NCBI RefSeq assembly: GCF_024626525.1
Contig: NZ_JANJGU010000002.1
Coordinates: 62,001-126,000 of the forward strand
Length of the DNA stretch: 64,000 bases
Direction: 5' to 3'
Source of the DNA: Lederbergia panacisoli
GTDB lineage: Bacteria; Bacillota; Bacilli; Bacillales; Bacillaceae_C
Position 1 is the first letter of the stretch, and every line of letters starts with the position of its first letter. The translations under genes were made by a program, and so were the position numbers. Below are positions 1 to 8,698 of this stretch, piece by piece. Under the pieces are notes generated by a model. The model did no database searches. It was not told where the DNA came from and saw nothing but the letters and a program-made list of their open reading frames with translations.

Positions 1-1058
1 ATGGAAAAATCAAGGACAAGTCCATGCTTATGACGATCTTGAGGAATATGCGCTAAACCAGATTCAGTTATTTTTCTTGGCTTAAGGTTCATAATGTCTT
101 TACTATTTAGTTTAATCGATCCGCTATCAGTTTTACGTAATCCAGTTATCGCTTCAATTAGCTCCGTTTGACCGTTTCCATCTACTCCAGCGATTCCAAT
201 TATTTCCCCTGATCTTAATGTTAAATTAAGTCCATTAACTGCTGAAACACCGCGATTATCTTTCACATATAAATCTTTAATTTCAAGAACCGTTTCTTTT
301 GGCTCTGCTTTCGTTTTTTTGGTTGTAAATAATACCTCACGGCCAACCATTAAATTGGCAAGTTCATTCGTATTCGTATCTTTTACATCAACCGTACCAA
401 TCCCTATTCCTTTACGAATTACTGTCACTCTATCACATATTTCCATTATTTCCTTTAACTTATGTGTAATTAGAATAATCGATTTTCCTTCTTTAATTAA
501 CGTTTTCATGATTTGACTTAATTCTTTGATTTCCTGTGGGGTTAGCACCGCTGTAGGTTCATCGAATATTAAAATATCCGCGCCTCTATACAATGTTTTC
601 AAAATCTCTACTCTTTGCTGCATTCCGACGGAGATATCTGCAATTTTAGCTCTAGGATTTACGGATAACCCATATTTTTCTGAGATTTCTTTTACTTGTT
701 TTTCTGCACTTTTAATATCTATTGATAAACCCTTCCTTGGTTCTTTTCCAAGTACAATATTTTCAGTAACAGTAAATGGCTCTACTAGCATAAAATGCTG
801 ATGAACCATTCCAATTCCTAAATCGTTTGCAATGATAGGACTCGTAATCTCTACCTTTTTTCCATTAACTTTAATTTCGCCGCGTTCCGGCTGATATAAG
901 CCGAATAAAACATTCATTAATGTTGACTTTCCTGCTCCATTTTCACCGAGCAACGCATGAATTTCACCTTTTTTCACTTGCAACGTTACATTATCATTAG
1001 CAACAATCCCCGGAAACTCCTTACGGATGTTTAACATCTCTATAACATAATCCATCAT
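1..1058 (-). CDS. nupO: Nucleoside-type ABC transporter ATPase (NupO-like), C-terminus cut by the window edge
   Basis: ATP-binding subunit of a BMP-family nucleoside/simple-sugar importer, acting at the inner face of the membrane. About 352 residues are visible. The first ABC domain has Walker A GENGAGKST, then ISVGMQQRVEILK in place of a standard LSGGQ signature, and Walker B ILIFDEPTAVLT. A second, degenerate ABC domain begins with GIAGVDGNGQTE. This tandem layout is typical of RbsA/YufO-type ATPases of about 510 residues, so roughly 150 C-terminal residues and the permease genes should lie beyond position 1. The start is the first of two adjacent ATGs, with AGGAGG 7 nt upstream. Unlike in nupNOPQ of B. 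subtilis, about 1 kb separates it from the lipoprotein gene. Confidence 0.9.
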   Translation of the reverse strand, partial: MMDYVIEMLNIRKEFPGIVANDNVTLQVKKGEIHALLGENGAGKSTLMNVLFGLYQPERGEIKVNGKKVEITSPIIANDLGIGMVHQHFMLVEPFTVTENIVLGKEPRKGLSIDIKSAEKQVKEISEKYGLSVNPRAKIADISVGMQQRVEILKTLYRGADILIFDEPTAVLTPQEIKELSQIMKTLIKEGKSIILITHKLKEIMEICDRVTVIRKGIGIGTVDVKDTNTNELANLMVGREVLFTTKKTKAEPKETVLEIKDLYVKDNRGVSAVNGLNLTLRSGEIIGIAGVDGNGQTELIEAITGLRKTDSGSIKLNSKDIMNLKPRKITESGLAHIPQDRHKHGLVLDFS

Positions 1059-1196
1059 GATCCTCCCTCCTTTAGACATAATATACTCTCGGTATTCACC
1101 GAGTCAGATGGTAAAAGATACTCTTTTATTAGTGGAATGGCTCAATGAATATTGAGTGAGATAATAAGCTACAAACAACGTAAGTGCTAGCCACCG

Positions 1197-1449
1197 TTGA
1201 TTTCCGTTCCAGGCGGACGCTTTCCGGTGGGCGTGCGGTTTGTCTAGCTGCAGCGCCTAGCCCCTCGAGGTCATAAGGCATATCACCACGTGGCTAAAAA
1301 GCAAGCCACTGCGTAATCTGCCTTACGCTTGTCGAGGCTGGTCAAGGCGCTTACGCATTTCCATAAGCCTCCTCGATCGCTTCGCGCCCTGCGGGGTCTC
1401 ACCTATCACGCTAATCCCCCAGGAGTCGCCGCTTGGAACGTAGATCAAC
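1197..1449. repeat. Interspersed repeat A, copy 1, interrupted by a B element
   Basis: The left end starts TTGATTTCCGTTCCAGGCGG and the right end finishes with a degenerate GATCAAC. Inside the right half is the family core GCGGGGTCTCACCT. The two halves (1197-1241 and about 1361-1449) are separated by a B-type sequence. The 35 bp to the left (aataataagctaca near 1163, then gtaagtgc) is matched by the left flank of copy A4 at 45.7 kb, so the mobile or amplified unit is longer than the palindrome. Confidence 0.75.
1242..1360. repeat. Interspersed repeat B, copy 1, nested inside repeat A1
   Basis: It starts GTCTAGCTGCAGCGCCTAGC, continues with CCCTCGAGGTCATAAG, and ends CAAGGCGCTTACGC. The first 35 bp match, in reverse complement, the end of copy B5 at 39064-39099 with few differences. 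The right boundary is uncertain by several bases because the end is degenerate. Confidence 0.7.
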
Positions 1450-1693
1450 TGAGATATTCTTTTGCTCATGGAAAGCAGTAAAAGAATACCCTTCCAAATT
1501 ACGCCTTTTTTAAGAAATTCTTAAGTTTTTGTATTAAATGAAAAATCATTGCAATTTTTGTTGAAAAAACTTATCTTTTTTTATAACACCACAATAACCG
1601 CATTATCAATGACATCTGTAAGGCTTAAACCAGCATGAAAAAGTTGATTACCACTTAGGAATCAGAACGGCATTTGTCTACAAAAATGCGATA

Positions 1694-1724
1694 TATACAC
1701 AATTGTGTAATCATGATGTGTCAA
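1694..1724 (-). promoter_or_regulatory. Candidate promoter with two palindromes ahead of nupO
   Basis: On the minus strand a perfect TTGACA (1719-1724) is followed after 19 bp by TGTATA (1694-1699), or after 21 bp by TATATA. The -35 box lies inside the palindrome ATGTGT-CA-ACACAT (1716-1729). A second perfect 14-bp palindrome, TACACAATTGTGTA (1696-1709), overlaps the -10 side. The long spacer and paired dyads look like a regulated promoter, but the regulator is unknown and the reading is an inference. Confidence 0.35.
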
Positions 1725-1860
1725 CACATTGACGATTTGTATGCTCATAAAAAAGATGAACTGTTGTTCCTTAACGGCAATATTTTAATTCGATGGCTTC
1801 ATCTTTTTAAAGGATCTTTTCCAAGATTTTGTTGTTTATAAAAACGAAATCTGTAGAAGG

Positions 1861-1986
1861 TTGATTGTAGCGAAAGTGCGAGACTCCTGCGGGATTTGCG
1901 GGACAGGTGAGACCCCACAGGCGTTTACGCCGAGGAGGCTCACCGCCCGCCCCTAAGGTCCGCGAGCAACTGTAGCGGAAATCAAC
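1861..1986. repeat. Interspersed repeat A, copy 2
   Basis: It starts TTGATTGTAGCG and ends CTGTAGCGGAAATCAAC, so the termini are an inverted repeat. The centre holds the family core ACAGGTGAGACCCCACAGGCG followed by GAGGAGGCTCACC. The right flank (gcactatctt) is shared with copy A4. An apparent 60-codon reading frame here is simply the repeat sequence. Confidence 0.8.
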
Positions 1987-2070
1987 CAAGCACTATCTTG
2001 TTGTTAAGCTTCAAAAGGTTTACTACTGGATAGATACCACTTTTAGTAACATATGAATCCTTGTATTGAT

Positions 2071-2104
2071 AAAAGGACGGGCTGGCCAAGAAGCCAAGCC
2101 CGTC
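2071..2104 (-). terminator. Intrinsic terminator after nupN
   Basis: A GC-rich stem GACGGGCT/AGCCCGTC closes a short loop and is followed on the minus strand by CCTTTT. It begins 8 bp after the nupN stop codon. Confidence 0.8.
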
Positions 2105-2112
2105 AAATTTAG

Positions 2113-3201
2113 TTATTTTAATTTATCGGGAACTGTTACATCACCATTCTTAATTTTTCCTTCATATTCCGTCACCTTTGTCAATACTTCATCAGTTAAA
2201 TGCTCTTTTGAATCGGAGATTTTGATCCCGTTTTCTTCCATACCATATTCAACAATTTCTCCACCTGGGAAATTCCCATCCTTAGCTTTAGTTGTAACGT
2301 CTTGAACAGCGACATCAACCCGTTTTACCATTGATGTTAAAGTGATATTATCTGTTTTGTCTCCGATTTTAACATCTCCTTCAGGATGTTGATCTCGGTC
2401 TACACCAATTACCCAAATATCTCTATTTGGATCCTTTTGTTTAAGATTTTTTGCTTCAGTGAAAACACCTAAGCCTGCCCCTCCAGCTGCATGATAAATA
2501 ATGTCTACACCTGAACTGTATTGTGCCGCGGCAATCGCTTGGGCTTTTGAAGAATCAGTAAATGTTCCAGCGAATTGCATTTCCACTTTTGCATTCGGAT
2601 TTACCTCTTTTACTCCCGCTTGAAAACCAGCAGCAAATTTATTAATTAGATCACTTTCAATTCCACCGATGAAACCAATCTTATTGGATTTGGTTGTAAG
2701 TCCAGCAACTACACCAACTAGATAGGACCCTTCATGCTCTTTAAACGTAAGACTTGCAACATTATCTTTGTCAGGAACTACTGCGTCTACAATAACGAAA
2801 TGGTTATCTTTACGTTGATCTGCAATTTTCGCAATTGCATCAGTTAATTTAAATCCAACACCATAAATGATGTCGAATTTATCTCTTACAGCCGCATTTA
2901 GGTTAGTCGAGAAATCCGCCTCATTTTTTGATTGATAATAGTTGTAACCATTTTTTCCTTTTTCTAAATTATTATCTTCACCGTAAGCTACAAGACCTTC
3001 CCAAGCGGATTGGTTAAAAGACTTATCATCCACTCCACCTTCATCGGTAACCATTGCAGCAGTAAAGTTTTTCTCCTCTGTTCCGTTAGCACCTTCGTTA
3101 TTCTTATTATTCTTGTTGTTATCGCTTGTTCCACATGCTCCTAAAATCATTCCAACTACTAAAATGAGTGATAGCAATATTCCTGTTTCCCGTATTCTCA
3201 C
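2113..3201 (-). CDS. nupN: BMP-family nucleoside-binding lipoprotein (NupN-like)
   Basis: Extracytoplasmic solute-binding lipoprotein of a nucleoside-type ABC importer, the likely partner of the ATPase downstream. The first 22 residues form a lipoprotein signal peptide ending in the lipobox LGAC, with acylation expected on that Cys. A short Asn/Lys-rich linker follows, then a BMP/PnrA-like domain with the family motif [19 protein letters not shown] and a C-terminal GGxGxGVF segment. The length of 362 residues suits the family. The start is GTG with AGGAGG 8 nt upstream. It directly follows spoIIIE; the GntR regulator gene ymfC that follows spoIIIE in B. subtilis is absent. The substrate is inferred from the family. 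Confidence 0.88.
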   Translation of the reverse strand: MRIRETGILLSLILVVGMILGACGTSDNNKNNKNNEGANGTEEKNFTAAMVTDEGGVDDKSFNQSAWEGLVAYGEDNNLEKGKNGYNYYQSKNEADFSTNLNAAVRDKFDIIYGVGFKLTDAIAKIADQRKDNHFVIVDAVVPDKDNVASLTFKEHEGSYLVGVVAGLTTKSNKIGFIGGIESDLINKFAAGFQAGVKEVNPNAKVEMQFAGTFTDSSKAQAIAAAQYSSGVDIIYHAAGGAGLGVFTEAKNLKQKDPNRDIWVIGVDRDQHPEGDVKIGDKTDNITLTSMVKRVDVAVQDVTTKAKDGNFPGGEIVEYGMEENGIKISDSKEHLTDEVLTKVTEYEGKIKNGDVTVPDKLK

Positions 3202-3314
3202 TTAGAGTACCTCCTAAAGTTTAATATTTGCTAAAATACAACATATCTTTATCATTCCTACCAATTGTCCATAATAAACATTTTTATTTAGTAAAAATGA
3301 TGTCAGTTAAGCAC

Positions 3315-3345
3315 AAAAAAAAGAGCATCCTATTTTTAGGATACC
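3315..3345 (-). terminator. Intrinsic terminator after spoIIIE
   Basis: On the minus strand the stem GTATCCTA-AAAA-TAGGATGC is followed by a run of eight T. It starts about 10 bp after the spoIIIE stop and isolates that gene from nupN. Confidence 0.88.
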
Positions 3346-3353
3346 CAATAATA

Positions 3354-5657
3354 TTATGACGTATGTTCCTCAGCAGGTTTTGGCACGAGTACAGCCCGGG
3401 GCTTGCTGCCTTCATATGGTCCAACAACTCCCCTCGCTTCCATTTCATCGATTAATCGTGCTGCTCTTGTATAACCAATTCTAAATCTACGCTGAAGCAT
3501 GGAAACCGAAGCTGTTTGCATTTCACTAATTAATTGAACCGCTTCTTCATATAATTCATCTTCTACCTCTGATTGTACTTCCGGAACATCCTCTGGAATC
3601 ATTTCTTCCTGATAATGAGCTTTTTGCTGTGCGATGACAAAGTCTACAATGTTTTCAACTTCCTCATCAGATAAAAATGCGCCTTGGACCCTTACTGGCT
3701 TGGAAGCACCGACTGGTAGAAAGAGCATGTCGCCTCTTCCAAGCAATTTTTCCGCTCCACCCGAATCTAAAATTGTCCTCGAATCTGTTGAAGATGAGAC
3801 GGCAAAGGCAATTCTAGATGGGATATTAGCCTTTATGACTCCTGTAATTACATCAACTGAAGGTCTTTGGGTCGCTATGATCAGATGAATTCCAGCAGCT
3901 CTTGCCATTTGTGCAAGCCTTGTGATTGAATCCTCTACATCATTTGAAGCAACCATCATCAAATCGGCTAATTCATCCACAATAACGACTATATATGGGA
4001 GTAAAGGTTTGATTTCTCCTGATTCCACATTGTACCTTCTCATATGTTCATTATAGCCTTCAATATTTCTCGTCCCAGTATGAGAAAACAGTTCATACCT
4101 TCTTTCCATCTCATTTACAACTTTCTTCAAAGCTTGTGATGCTTTCTTTGGATCGGTTACTACCGGTGCCAATAAATGCGGAATTCCGTTGTATACATTT
4201 AATTCGACCATTTTGGGGTCAATCATCATCATTTTCACTTCATGTGGTTTAGCTCTCATTAAAATACTCGTAATAATGCCATTAATGCAGACACTTTTTC
4301 CACTTCCGGTCGCACCCGCCACGAGTAGATGCGGCATTTTATTTAATTCAGCCACAACCGCTTGTCCAGTAATATCTCTACCAAGCCCTATCTGAAGTTT
4401 TGCTTCTGGTTTATCATGTTCTTTTGACTCTAAAACTTGTCTAAGTGAAACGACTGCTACTTCTGTATTTGGCACTTCAATCCCAATAGCTGATTTTCCT
4501 GGGATTGGCGCTTCAATACGTATTCCTTTTGCTGCAAGGGCCAAAGCGATATCATCACTTAAGCTCACAATTCTACTTACTTTTACTCCTGCCTCAGGAT
4601 GAATTTCATATTTGGTGACCGCAGGACCGAGATGGACTTGAGCCACTCTAGCTTTTACATTGAAGCTTTGAAAGGTTTTATTTAGTTTCGCAGTATTTTC
4701 ATGAATCATCTTATATTCACTGCTTTGATCTGTCAGCCCAGGTCTTGTCAACAATGTTAATGGCGGTAACTTATAATCTTTGTTTTCATGTTCAGTAAAG
4801 ACAATAGGTGCTGCTATCTCTACCTCATCATCAATATTCTCGTCATCTTCTATTTCGACTCCGTCATCCCCATCTGGAAAGGCTTTTTCTGTAAAGCTTG
4901 ATATGATTGGTTCAATTACATTTTCCTGTTCATCATAAGTTGGATTTATTAGTGGAGCTGGGATTTGTGCTTGAGTCTTTTTACTTTCTTTTAATGGTTT
5001 CTTACTTTTCTTTTCTTTTCTTTCTTCCTTCCATTCTTTTAAATCTGTCATAAATACTTGCCATTGCGATTTAAAGAAATTCCCAATCCACTTCCCGACA
5101 CTTCCTAAAACTGCTCCAATTGATTTACCAGTAATAAGAATCAATGATATAAGCATAAGGAAGAAACTAAATATTTTCGTTCCAACTGAACCAAAAATGA
5201 AATAGGTAACAGTTGTCAATAAGGCTCCTATCATCCCTCCGCCTAATTCCTTTGTTGATGTATTACCTTTCATAATTTGAAAAAAGTCATTATACGTATT
5301 GGCAATAATACTAAAACCTTTTATCTTTTCATTTTCTATTTTCAAATCAAAAAATTTAATATGTGATAACAATAAAAAACAAGCGATGAACAAAAATATA
5401 CCGACTATTCTTTGCCCTAAAATGTGCGGTACCTCTCGTTTTATAACCATATATATGGCCATTACTAAAATAATTAATGGTCCGACGATATGCCACTCAC
5501 CAAATAAAAAATAAAAAGGAGAATTTAAGAGTGACAGCTTATCTCCATTTACCATTATGATTAAACATAAAGCGACTAATGCAATTCCTGATATTTCAAA
5601 TTTAAGAATTCGATTCATTTTCTTAGAAGTACGTCTTCTCCGTTTTTTCTTAACCAT
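3354..5657 (-). CDS. spoIIIE: DNA translocase SpoIIIE (FtsK family)
   Basis: Septum-anchored ATPase that pumps the chromosome into the forespore and clears trapped DNA. A basic N-terminus (KKKRRRR) precedes four to five transmembrane helices within residues 20-180. An acidic/basic linker runs to about residue 300, followed by the motor domain with Walker A GATGSGKS near residue 447 and Walker B IVVIVDEL. The C-terminal winged-helix gamma domain (from about 690, [11 protein letters not shown]...[11 protein letters not shown]) reads the chromosome polarity sequences. The length of 767 residues is close to the 787 of B. subtilis SpoIIIE. It sits at the syntenic position after tepA and ylzJ, but a MATE gene now lies between. 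Confidence 0.95.
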   Translation of the reverse strand: MVKKKRRRRTSKKMNRILKFEISGIALVALCLIIMVNGDKLSLLNSPFYFLFGEWHIVGPLIILVMAIYMVIKREVPHILGQRIVGIFLFIACFLLLSHIKFFDLKIENEKIKGFSIIANTYNDFFQIMKGNTSTKELGGGMIGALLTTVTYFIFGSVGTKIFSFFLMLISLILITGKSIGAVLGSVGKWIGNFFKSQWQVFMTDLKEWKEERKEKKSKKPLKESKKTQAQIPAPLINPTYDEQENVIEPIISSFTEKAFPDGDDGVEIEDDENIDDEVEIAAPIVFTEHENKDYKLPPLTLLTRPGLTDQSSEYKMIHENTAKLNKTFQSFNVKARVAQVHLGPAVTKYEIHPEAGVKVSRIVSLSDDIALALAAKGIRIEAPIPGKSAIGIEVPNTEVAVVSLRQVLESKEHDKPEAKLQIGLGRDITGQAVVAELNKMPHLLVAGATGSGKSVCINGIITSILMRAKPHEVKMMMIDPKMVELNVYNGIPHLLAPVVTDPKKASQALKKVVNEMERRYELFSHTGTRNIEGYNEHMRRYNVESGEIKPLLPYIVVIVDELADLMMVASNDVEDSITRLAQMARAAGIHLIIATQRPSVDVITGVIKANIPSRIAFAVSSSTDSRTILDSGGAEKLLGRGDMLFLPVGASKPVRVQGAFLSDEEVENIVDFVIAQQKAHYQEEMIPEDVPEVQSEVEDELYEEAVQLISEMQTASVSMLQRRFRIGYTRAARLIDEMEARGVVGPYEGSKPRAVLVPKPAEEHTS

Positions 5658-5689
5658 TCAATCACCTTGTCCACGCTTTTTATTAGTAC

Positions 5690-5698
5690 ATTATACCA
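5690..5698 (-). promoter_or_regulatory. Extended -10 promoter for spoIIIE
   Basis: TGGTATAAT on the minus strand is a perfect extended -10 (TGnTATAAT) about 33 bp upstream of the start codon. No good -35 box lies 17 bp further upstream, as is common for extended -10 promoters. The gene therefore appears independently transcribed. Confidence 0.6.
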
Positions 5699-5725
5699 TA
5701 TTTAGCGTATTCACCCTAAAGCAAG

Positions 5726-5760
5726 TAAACAGGCTGCCAAAAATTTAGGCAGCCTGTTTA
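5726..5760. terminator. Strong hairpin terminator upstream of spoIIIE
   Basis: A perfect inverted repeat, TAAACAGGCTGCC ... GGCAGCCTGTTTA, has a 9-nt loop and 13-bp arms. It would stop minus-strand transcription from the MATE side. It lies beyond repeat B2, about 160 bp after the MATE stop codon, and may be the ancestral terminator of the tepA-ylzJ unit or of the transporter gene. Confidence 0.75.
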
Positions 5761-5768
5761 ATGTATCA

Positions 5769-5918
5769 GTCTAGCTACAGCACCTGGCGACTAGCAAACT
5801 TTCGGTTTCTTTCCTACGATAAGTTCAACATCGGCTCGCCAAGGCTCACCGTGTTTCCTTTATCTCGTCAGACCCCTAGAAAGTTTGTACGTCCCTAAAC
5901 AGGCGCTTCCGCTTTTGT
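5769..5918. repeat. Interspersed repeat B, copy 2
   Basis: It starts GTCTAGCTACAGCACCTGGCG and ends CAGGCGCTTCCGCTTTTGTC, so the ends form an imperfect inverted repeat. It contains the internal family words GCAAACTTTC and GAAAGTTTGTACGTC. It ends within a few bases of the MATE stop codon. Confidence 0.8.
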
Positions 5919-5921
5919 CAG

Positions 5922-7268
5922 TTATGCAGTTTTTTTAAGGGATTTTTTCACACTAACCTTAGAAAAGTCTTTTCGTAAATATCGTATAGCCATTGTTGTT
6001 CCAAACACAGTCAAATAACCATATAAGGCTATCCAAGCTCCGTAGCTTCCAAAATCAAATACGAATACTAATAAATAGGAGAGAGGAACAAATATACCCC
6101 ATGCATGAATCAAGGAAGCCCTTAACAAGAAGGTCGTATCACCGATGCCACGTAAACCCCCTGCAAAAAAACCAGCCGTCGCATCAAATAACTGTAGGAA
6201 AGCAGAAATCATAATTAGGTTGGCGGAAAGCGCGAAAACTTCAGGGACATCTGTATAGATTTTTGAAATTGATTCCGCAAAAAAGAATTCTGCAGTCCCA
6301 AGAATTAAAATGAAAATGGCACCAATTTTCGCAGTTTCGATTCCAAGTTTCTTAGCTAAGTGTGGTTTATTCCTGCCAATTTCCTGCCCAACTAAAATAG
6401 TTGCGGTTGATCCGAATGCAGCGGCTGGCATAAACCCTAAGTTCATGACACTTAAGGATATTTCATTTGCTGCGAGGGCATTTGTTCCAAGTCTTGTGAC
6501 AAACGCTGTATACACAAGCATTGCCATACTTTTAGAAAACTCTTGAGTTCCTAACTTAAAACTTTCATTAAAGATTAGCTTCATTTCCAAAAAATCAAAG
6601 ACGGGTTTAAAACGAATAAAAAACTTTTCTTTGAGATTTTTGAAAAATGCGTACGTAATAAGTAAGAAGGCAGATAGTTCCCCTAAAAATAAAGCTATTC
6701 CTGCACCCTTTAACCCTAGTTCAGGAAAGCCAAGATTTCCGTATGTCAGTGAATACGTAAAAAAGATCATGACGCCGTTCCCAATTATAGAAGCATACAT
6801 TGGTGTTTTCGTATCGCCAATGCCTCTAAAAAAGCTGAATAATGTGAATGTCAATATCGAAAAAAGCATTGCATAAAATCTAATTTGCAAATATAAGGTT
6901 CCTTCTTTCACCATATTTTCCGGACTTCCCATTACCCTTAAAATTCCTTCTGCTCCGAAAAATCCAACGAGCATCGTAAAAATCCCTGCTACAGAACCAA
7001 AGATAAGTGCCAAAAAGGTCCGATCCAACCCTTTTTTCATTGTGTTAGAACCATAGTTTTGAGCGACTAAATAATTGACAGTGCTTCCAATCCCTGAAAA
7101 CATTGCCCATGCATTATACATAATGACATTGGAAACGCCAACGATGGCAATGGCAAGTGCGCCCAGATTCCCTATCATAATTAAGTTAATCATTCCAGTT
7201 AAGGTCATAGATGCAAATGATGCAATCGATGGAATGGCAAGCGTTAGTATTTTCTTCCAGTTTTTCAT
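5922..7268 (-). CDS. MATE-family multidrug/toxin extrusion transporter
   Basis: Integral membrane antiporter expected to export cationic or drug-like compounds in exchange for Na+ or H+; the substrate is unknown. About twelve hydrophobic segments are arranged as two MatE repeats; the first includes TLTGMINLIMIGNLGALAIA and the second FVTRLGTNALAANEIS. The length of 448 residues is standard. It ends at a TAA that abuts repeat B2, and repeat A3 lies upstream, so the gene is bracketed by repeats. It separates ylzJ from spoIIIE, which are adjacent in B. subtilis, suggesting a lineage-specific insertion. The start is an ATG preceded by AGGGGATTTCGC. Confidence 0.9.
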   Translation of the reverse strand: MKNWKKILTLAIPSIASFASMTLTGMINLIMIGNLGALAIAIVGVSNVIMYNAWAMFSGIGSTVNYLVAQNYGSNTMKKGLDRTFLALIFGSVAGIFTMLVGFFGAEGILRVMGSPENMVKEGTLYLQIRFYAMLFSILTFTLFSFFRGIGDTKTPMYASIIGNGVMIFFTYSLTYGNLGFPELGLKGAGIALFLGELSAFLLITYAFFKNLKEKFFIRFKPVFDFLEMKLIFNESFKLGTQEFSKSMAMLVYTAFVTRLGTNALAANEISLSVMNLGFMPAAAFGSTATILVGQEIGRNKPHLAKKLGIETAKIGAIFILILGTAEFFFAESISKIYTDVPEVFALSANLIMISAFLQLFDATAGFFAGGLRGIGDTTFLLRASLIHAWGIFVPLSYLLVFVFDFGSYGAWIALYGYLTVFGTTMAIRYLRKDFSKVSVKKSLKKTA

Positions 7269-7306
7269 GCGAAATCCCCTATTTCATTCTGTCTATTTCT
7301 TCTCAG

Positions 7307-7335
7307 ATTATATAATTTAATCACATATCGGTCGA
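7307..7335 (-). promoter_or_regulatory. Candidate SigA promoter for the MATE gene
   Basis: TCGACC (7330-7335) and a perfect TATAAT (7307-7312) are separated by 17 bp on the minus strand, about 40 bp upstream of the start. The -35 matches the consensus at four of six positions. Confidence 0.45.
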
Positions 7336-7431
7336 AAAGAATAGATACAAAATTATATTTTTTAAACAGAAGAAAGACACCGAAGGATAGGGGACTTCAG
7401 AGAAAATTTCAGACTATTATTTTTTACTGAG

Positions 7432-7561
7432 TTGATTGTAGTGGAAGGCGCGAAGACTCCTGCGGTGAAAGCGAACAGGTGAGACCCCACAGGAGCTTTA
7501 GCGACGAAGAGGCTCACCTTTTTGCACCGCGGAAAGCGAAGCGCCTGGAAGGAAAATCAAC
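7432..7561. repeat. Interspersed repeat A, copy 3
   Basis: It starts TTGATTGTAGTGGAAGGCGC, contains GAACAGGTGAGACCCCACAGG and GAAGAGGCTCACC, and ends CTGGAAGGAAAATCAAC. The termini are inverted. It is in the same orientation as copy A2. Confidence 0.8.
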
Positions 7562-7577
7562 GGACTACGTTCTAAGC

Positions 7578-7614
7578 AAAAAAAAGATGCCCCTAAAATT
7601 ATACTTAGGACATC
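7578..7614 (-). terminator. Intrinsic terminator after ylzJ
   Basis: The minus strand shows GATGtCCTAA, a loop, then TTAGGgGCATC followed by eight T. It starts 11 bp after the ylzJ stop. Confidence 0.85.
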
Positions 7615-7624
7615 CACAGGATGG

Positions 7625-7837
7625 TTATTCATACATCGGAATAGAAGTGCCGGGAGATAATTCAGCGTTAAGGTAGTCAGCGGGATTGCTGCTCATAATT
7701 CGAATTACCTTATACACCTGTCCATCCTGTTCTACAATCATTGGTATTCCATTTCTCGTAATTGGAATTTGCCCGGAAAAAATATCTTCATTGTTTTGGA
7801 AAATGAGTTCAGGAGGAACGATTGTGTGTAAAATCAT
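7625..7837 (-). CDS. ylzJ: YlzJ-like small protein
   Basis: A conserved 70-residue Bacillus protein of unknown function. It is soluble, with no signal peptide or membrane helix, and carries the family pattern [10 protein letters not shown] ... RNGIPMIVE ... MSSNPADYL. Its start overlaps the tepA stop by 4 bp, so the two are translationally coupled. In B. subtilis the same small gene lies between tepA and spoIIIE, which supports the identification. Confidence 0.85.
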   Translation of the reverse strand: MILHTIVPPELIFQNNEDIFSGQIPITRNGIPMIVEQDGQVYKVIRIMSSNPADYLNAELSPGTSIPMYE

Positions 7838-8589
7838 TGTATCAACCCTTCTTCCATTTTGTCTTTTCCTCTTTTGACGATTAATTCATTTAATTTTCCT
7901 AATGCATGACCGATGCCCCCTACTTCATCAATTAATCCATACTTAACTGCATCAGGTCCAATAACATTCGTCCCAATATCCCTTGTTAAATTTCCTTTAG
8001 CAAACATTAAATCTTTAAACACTTCCTCAGAGATATCCGAATGTTTTGTTACAAACTTTACGACTCGTTCCTGCATCTTATCCATATATTCAAAAGACTG
8101 CGGCACTCCGATGACAAGCCCAGTTAATCTAATCGGGTGAATCGTCATAGTTGCTGTTTCTGCAATAAATGAATATGTACAGGAAACAGCTATTGGTACG
8201 CCTATCGAATGTCCGCCACCTAAGACAATAGAAACTGTTGGCTTAGATAAGGTTGAAATCATTTCCGAAATAGCGAGTCCTGCCTCCACATCTCCGCCTA
8301 CTGTATTTAGAATAACAAGGAGTCCCTCAATATTTGGGTTTTGTTCTATCGCCACTAATTGTGGAATAATATGCTCATATTTTGTCGTTTTATTTTGCGG
8401 AGGCAATTGCATATGACCTTCAATTTGTCCAATGATCGTTAAGCAATGAATATTAGTATCTTGTGATAGTTGTGGCACACTTGTTTGTCCAAGCTGCTGG
8501 ATTTTTTCTATAATGCCCTCTGGTTTTCCATCTTTTGTTTCGTTCGAATCATCTTCAATGTCAGTTTTAGACATATTCTGATTTTGCAT
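7834..8589 (-). CDS. tepA: Translocation-enhancing protease TepA (ClpP-like)
   Basis: ClpP-fold serine protease described in B. subtilis as assisting protein export and early spore outgrowth. After about 45 polar residues comes the ClpP fold with [16 protein letters not shown], the nucleophile motif GGGHSIG (Ser128) and [10 protein letters not shown] (His151). The length of 251 residues compares with about 245 in B. subtilis. The start ATG follows AGGAGG by 5 nt. It is transcribed with ylzJ. Confidence 0.92.
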   Translation of the reverse strand: MQNQNMSKTDIEDDSNETKDGKPEGIIEKIQQLGQTSVPQLSQDTNIHCLTIIGQIEGHMQLPPQNKTTKYEHIIPQLVAIEQNPNIEGLLVILNTVGGDVEAGLAISEMISTLSKPTVSIVLGGGHSIGVPIAVSCTYSFIAETATMTIHPIRLTGLVIGVPQSFEYMDKMQERVVKFVTKHSDISEEVFKDLMFAKGNLTRDIGTNVIGPDAVKYGLIDEVGGIGHALGKLNELIVKRGKDKMEEGLIQ

Positions 8590-8651
8590 AATGGCCTCCT
8601 ACATCTGAATGAGTTATCCATAGTATGAACTGCATAACACTTTTCATTCCA

Positions 8652-8686
8652 TAAAAAAGAAGCAATCCAAAACTTGGACTGCTTTC
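8652..8686 (-). terminator. Intrinsic terminator after rnjB
   Basis: On the minus strand AAGCAGTCCAA and TTGGATTGCTT pair across a short loop and are followed by CTTTTTT. It begins 13 bp after the rnjB stop. Confidence 0.85.
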
Positions 8687-8698
8687 TCATATCTTAAT

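Larger units (their letters stand above)
1059..2112. other. 1.05-kb gene-free gap between the BMP lipoprotein gene and the ABC ATPase gene
   Basis: No credible coding sequence is present. From high to low coordinates the gap holds the nupN terminator, repeat A2, an 11-bp inverted repeat (aaaaagatgaa at 1750-1760 with ttcatcttttt at 1798-1808), a TTGACA promoter candidate with two palindromes near 1694-1729, and a nested A/B repeat at 1197-1449. A small CTCGGT-gaat-ACCGAG hairpin lies near 1095, just upstream of the ATPase ribosome-binding site. In related transporter operons these two genes are usually close together, so the gap is probably an insertion-enlarged spacer. Confidence 0.7.
7269..7624. 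other. Gap between ylzJ and the MATE gene
   Basis: This 356-bp gap holds no gene. It contains the ylzJ terminator (7578-7614), repeat A3 (7432-7561) and the MATE promoter candidate (7307-7335). Confidence 0.7.

Noticed and set aside
1807-1989. A 60-codon minus-strand reading frame
   Set aside because: It lies within repeat A2 and its GC-rich Arg/Gly/Pro-rich translation is that of the palindromic repeat, with no ribosome-binding site.
1059-2112. Possible purine riboswitch in front of the nucleoside transporter genes
   Set aside because: I could not find the conserved three-way junction core on the minus strand in this gap or upstream of nupN.
7479-7676. A 65-codon plus-strand frame
   Set aside because: It runs from repeat A3 through the ylzJ terminator into antisense of ylzJ, so it is not a gene.
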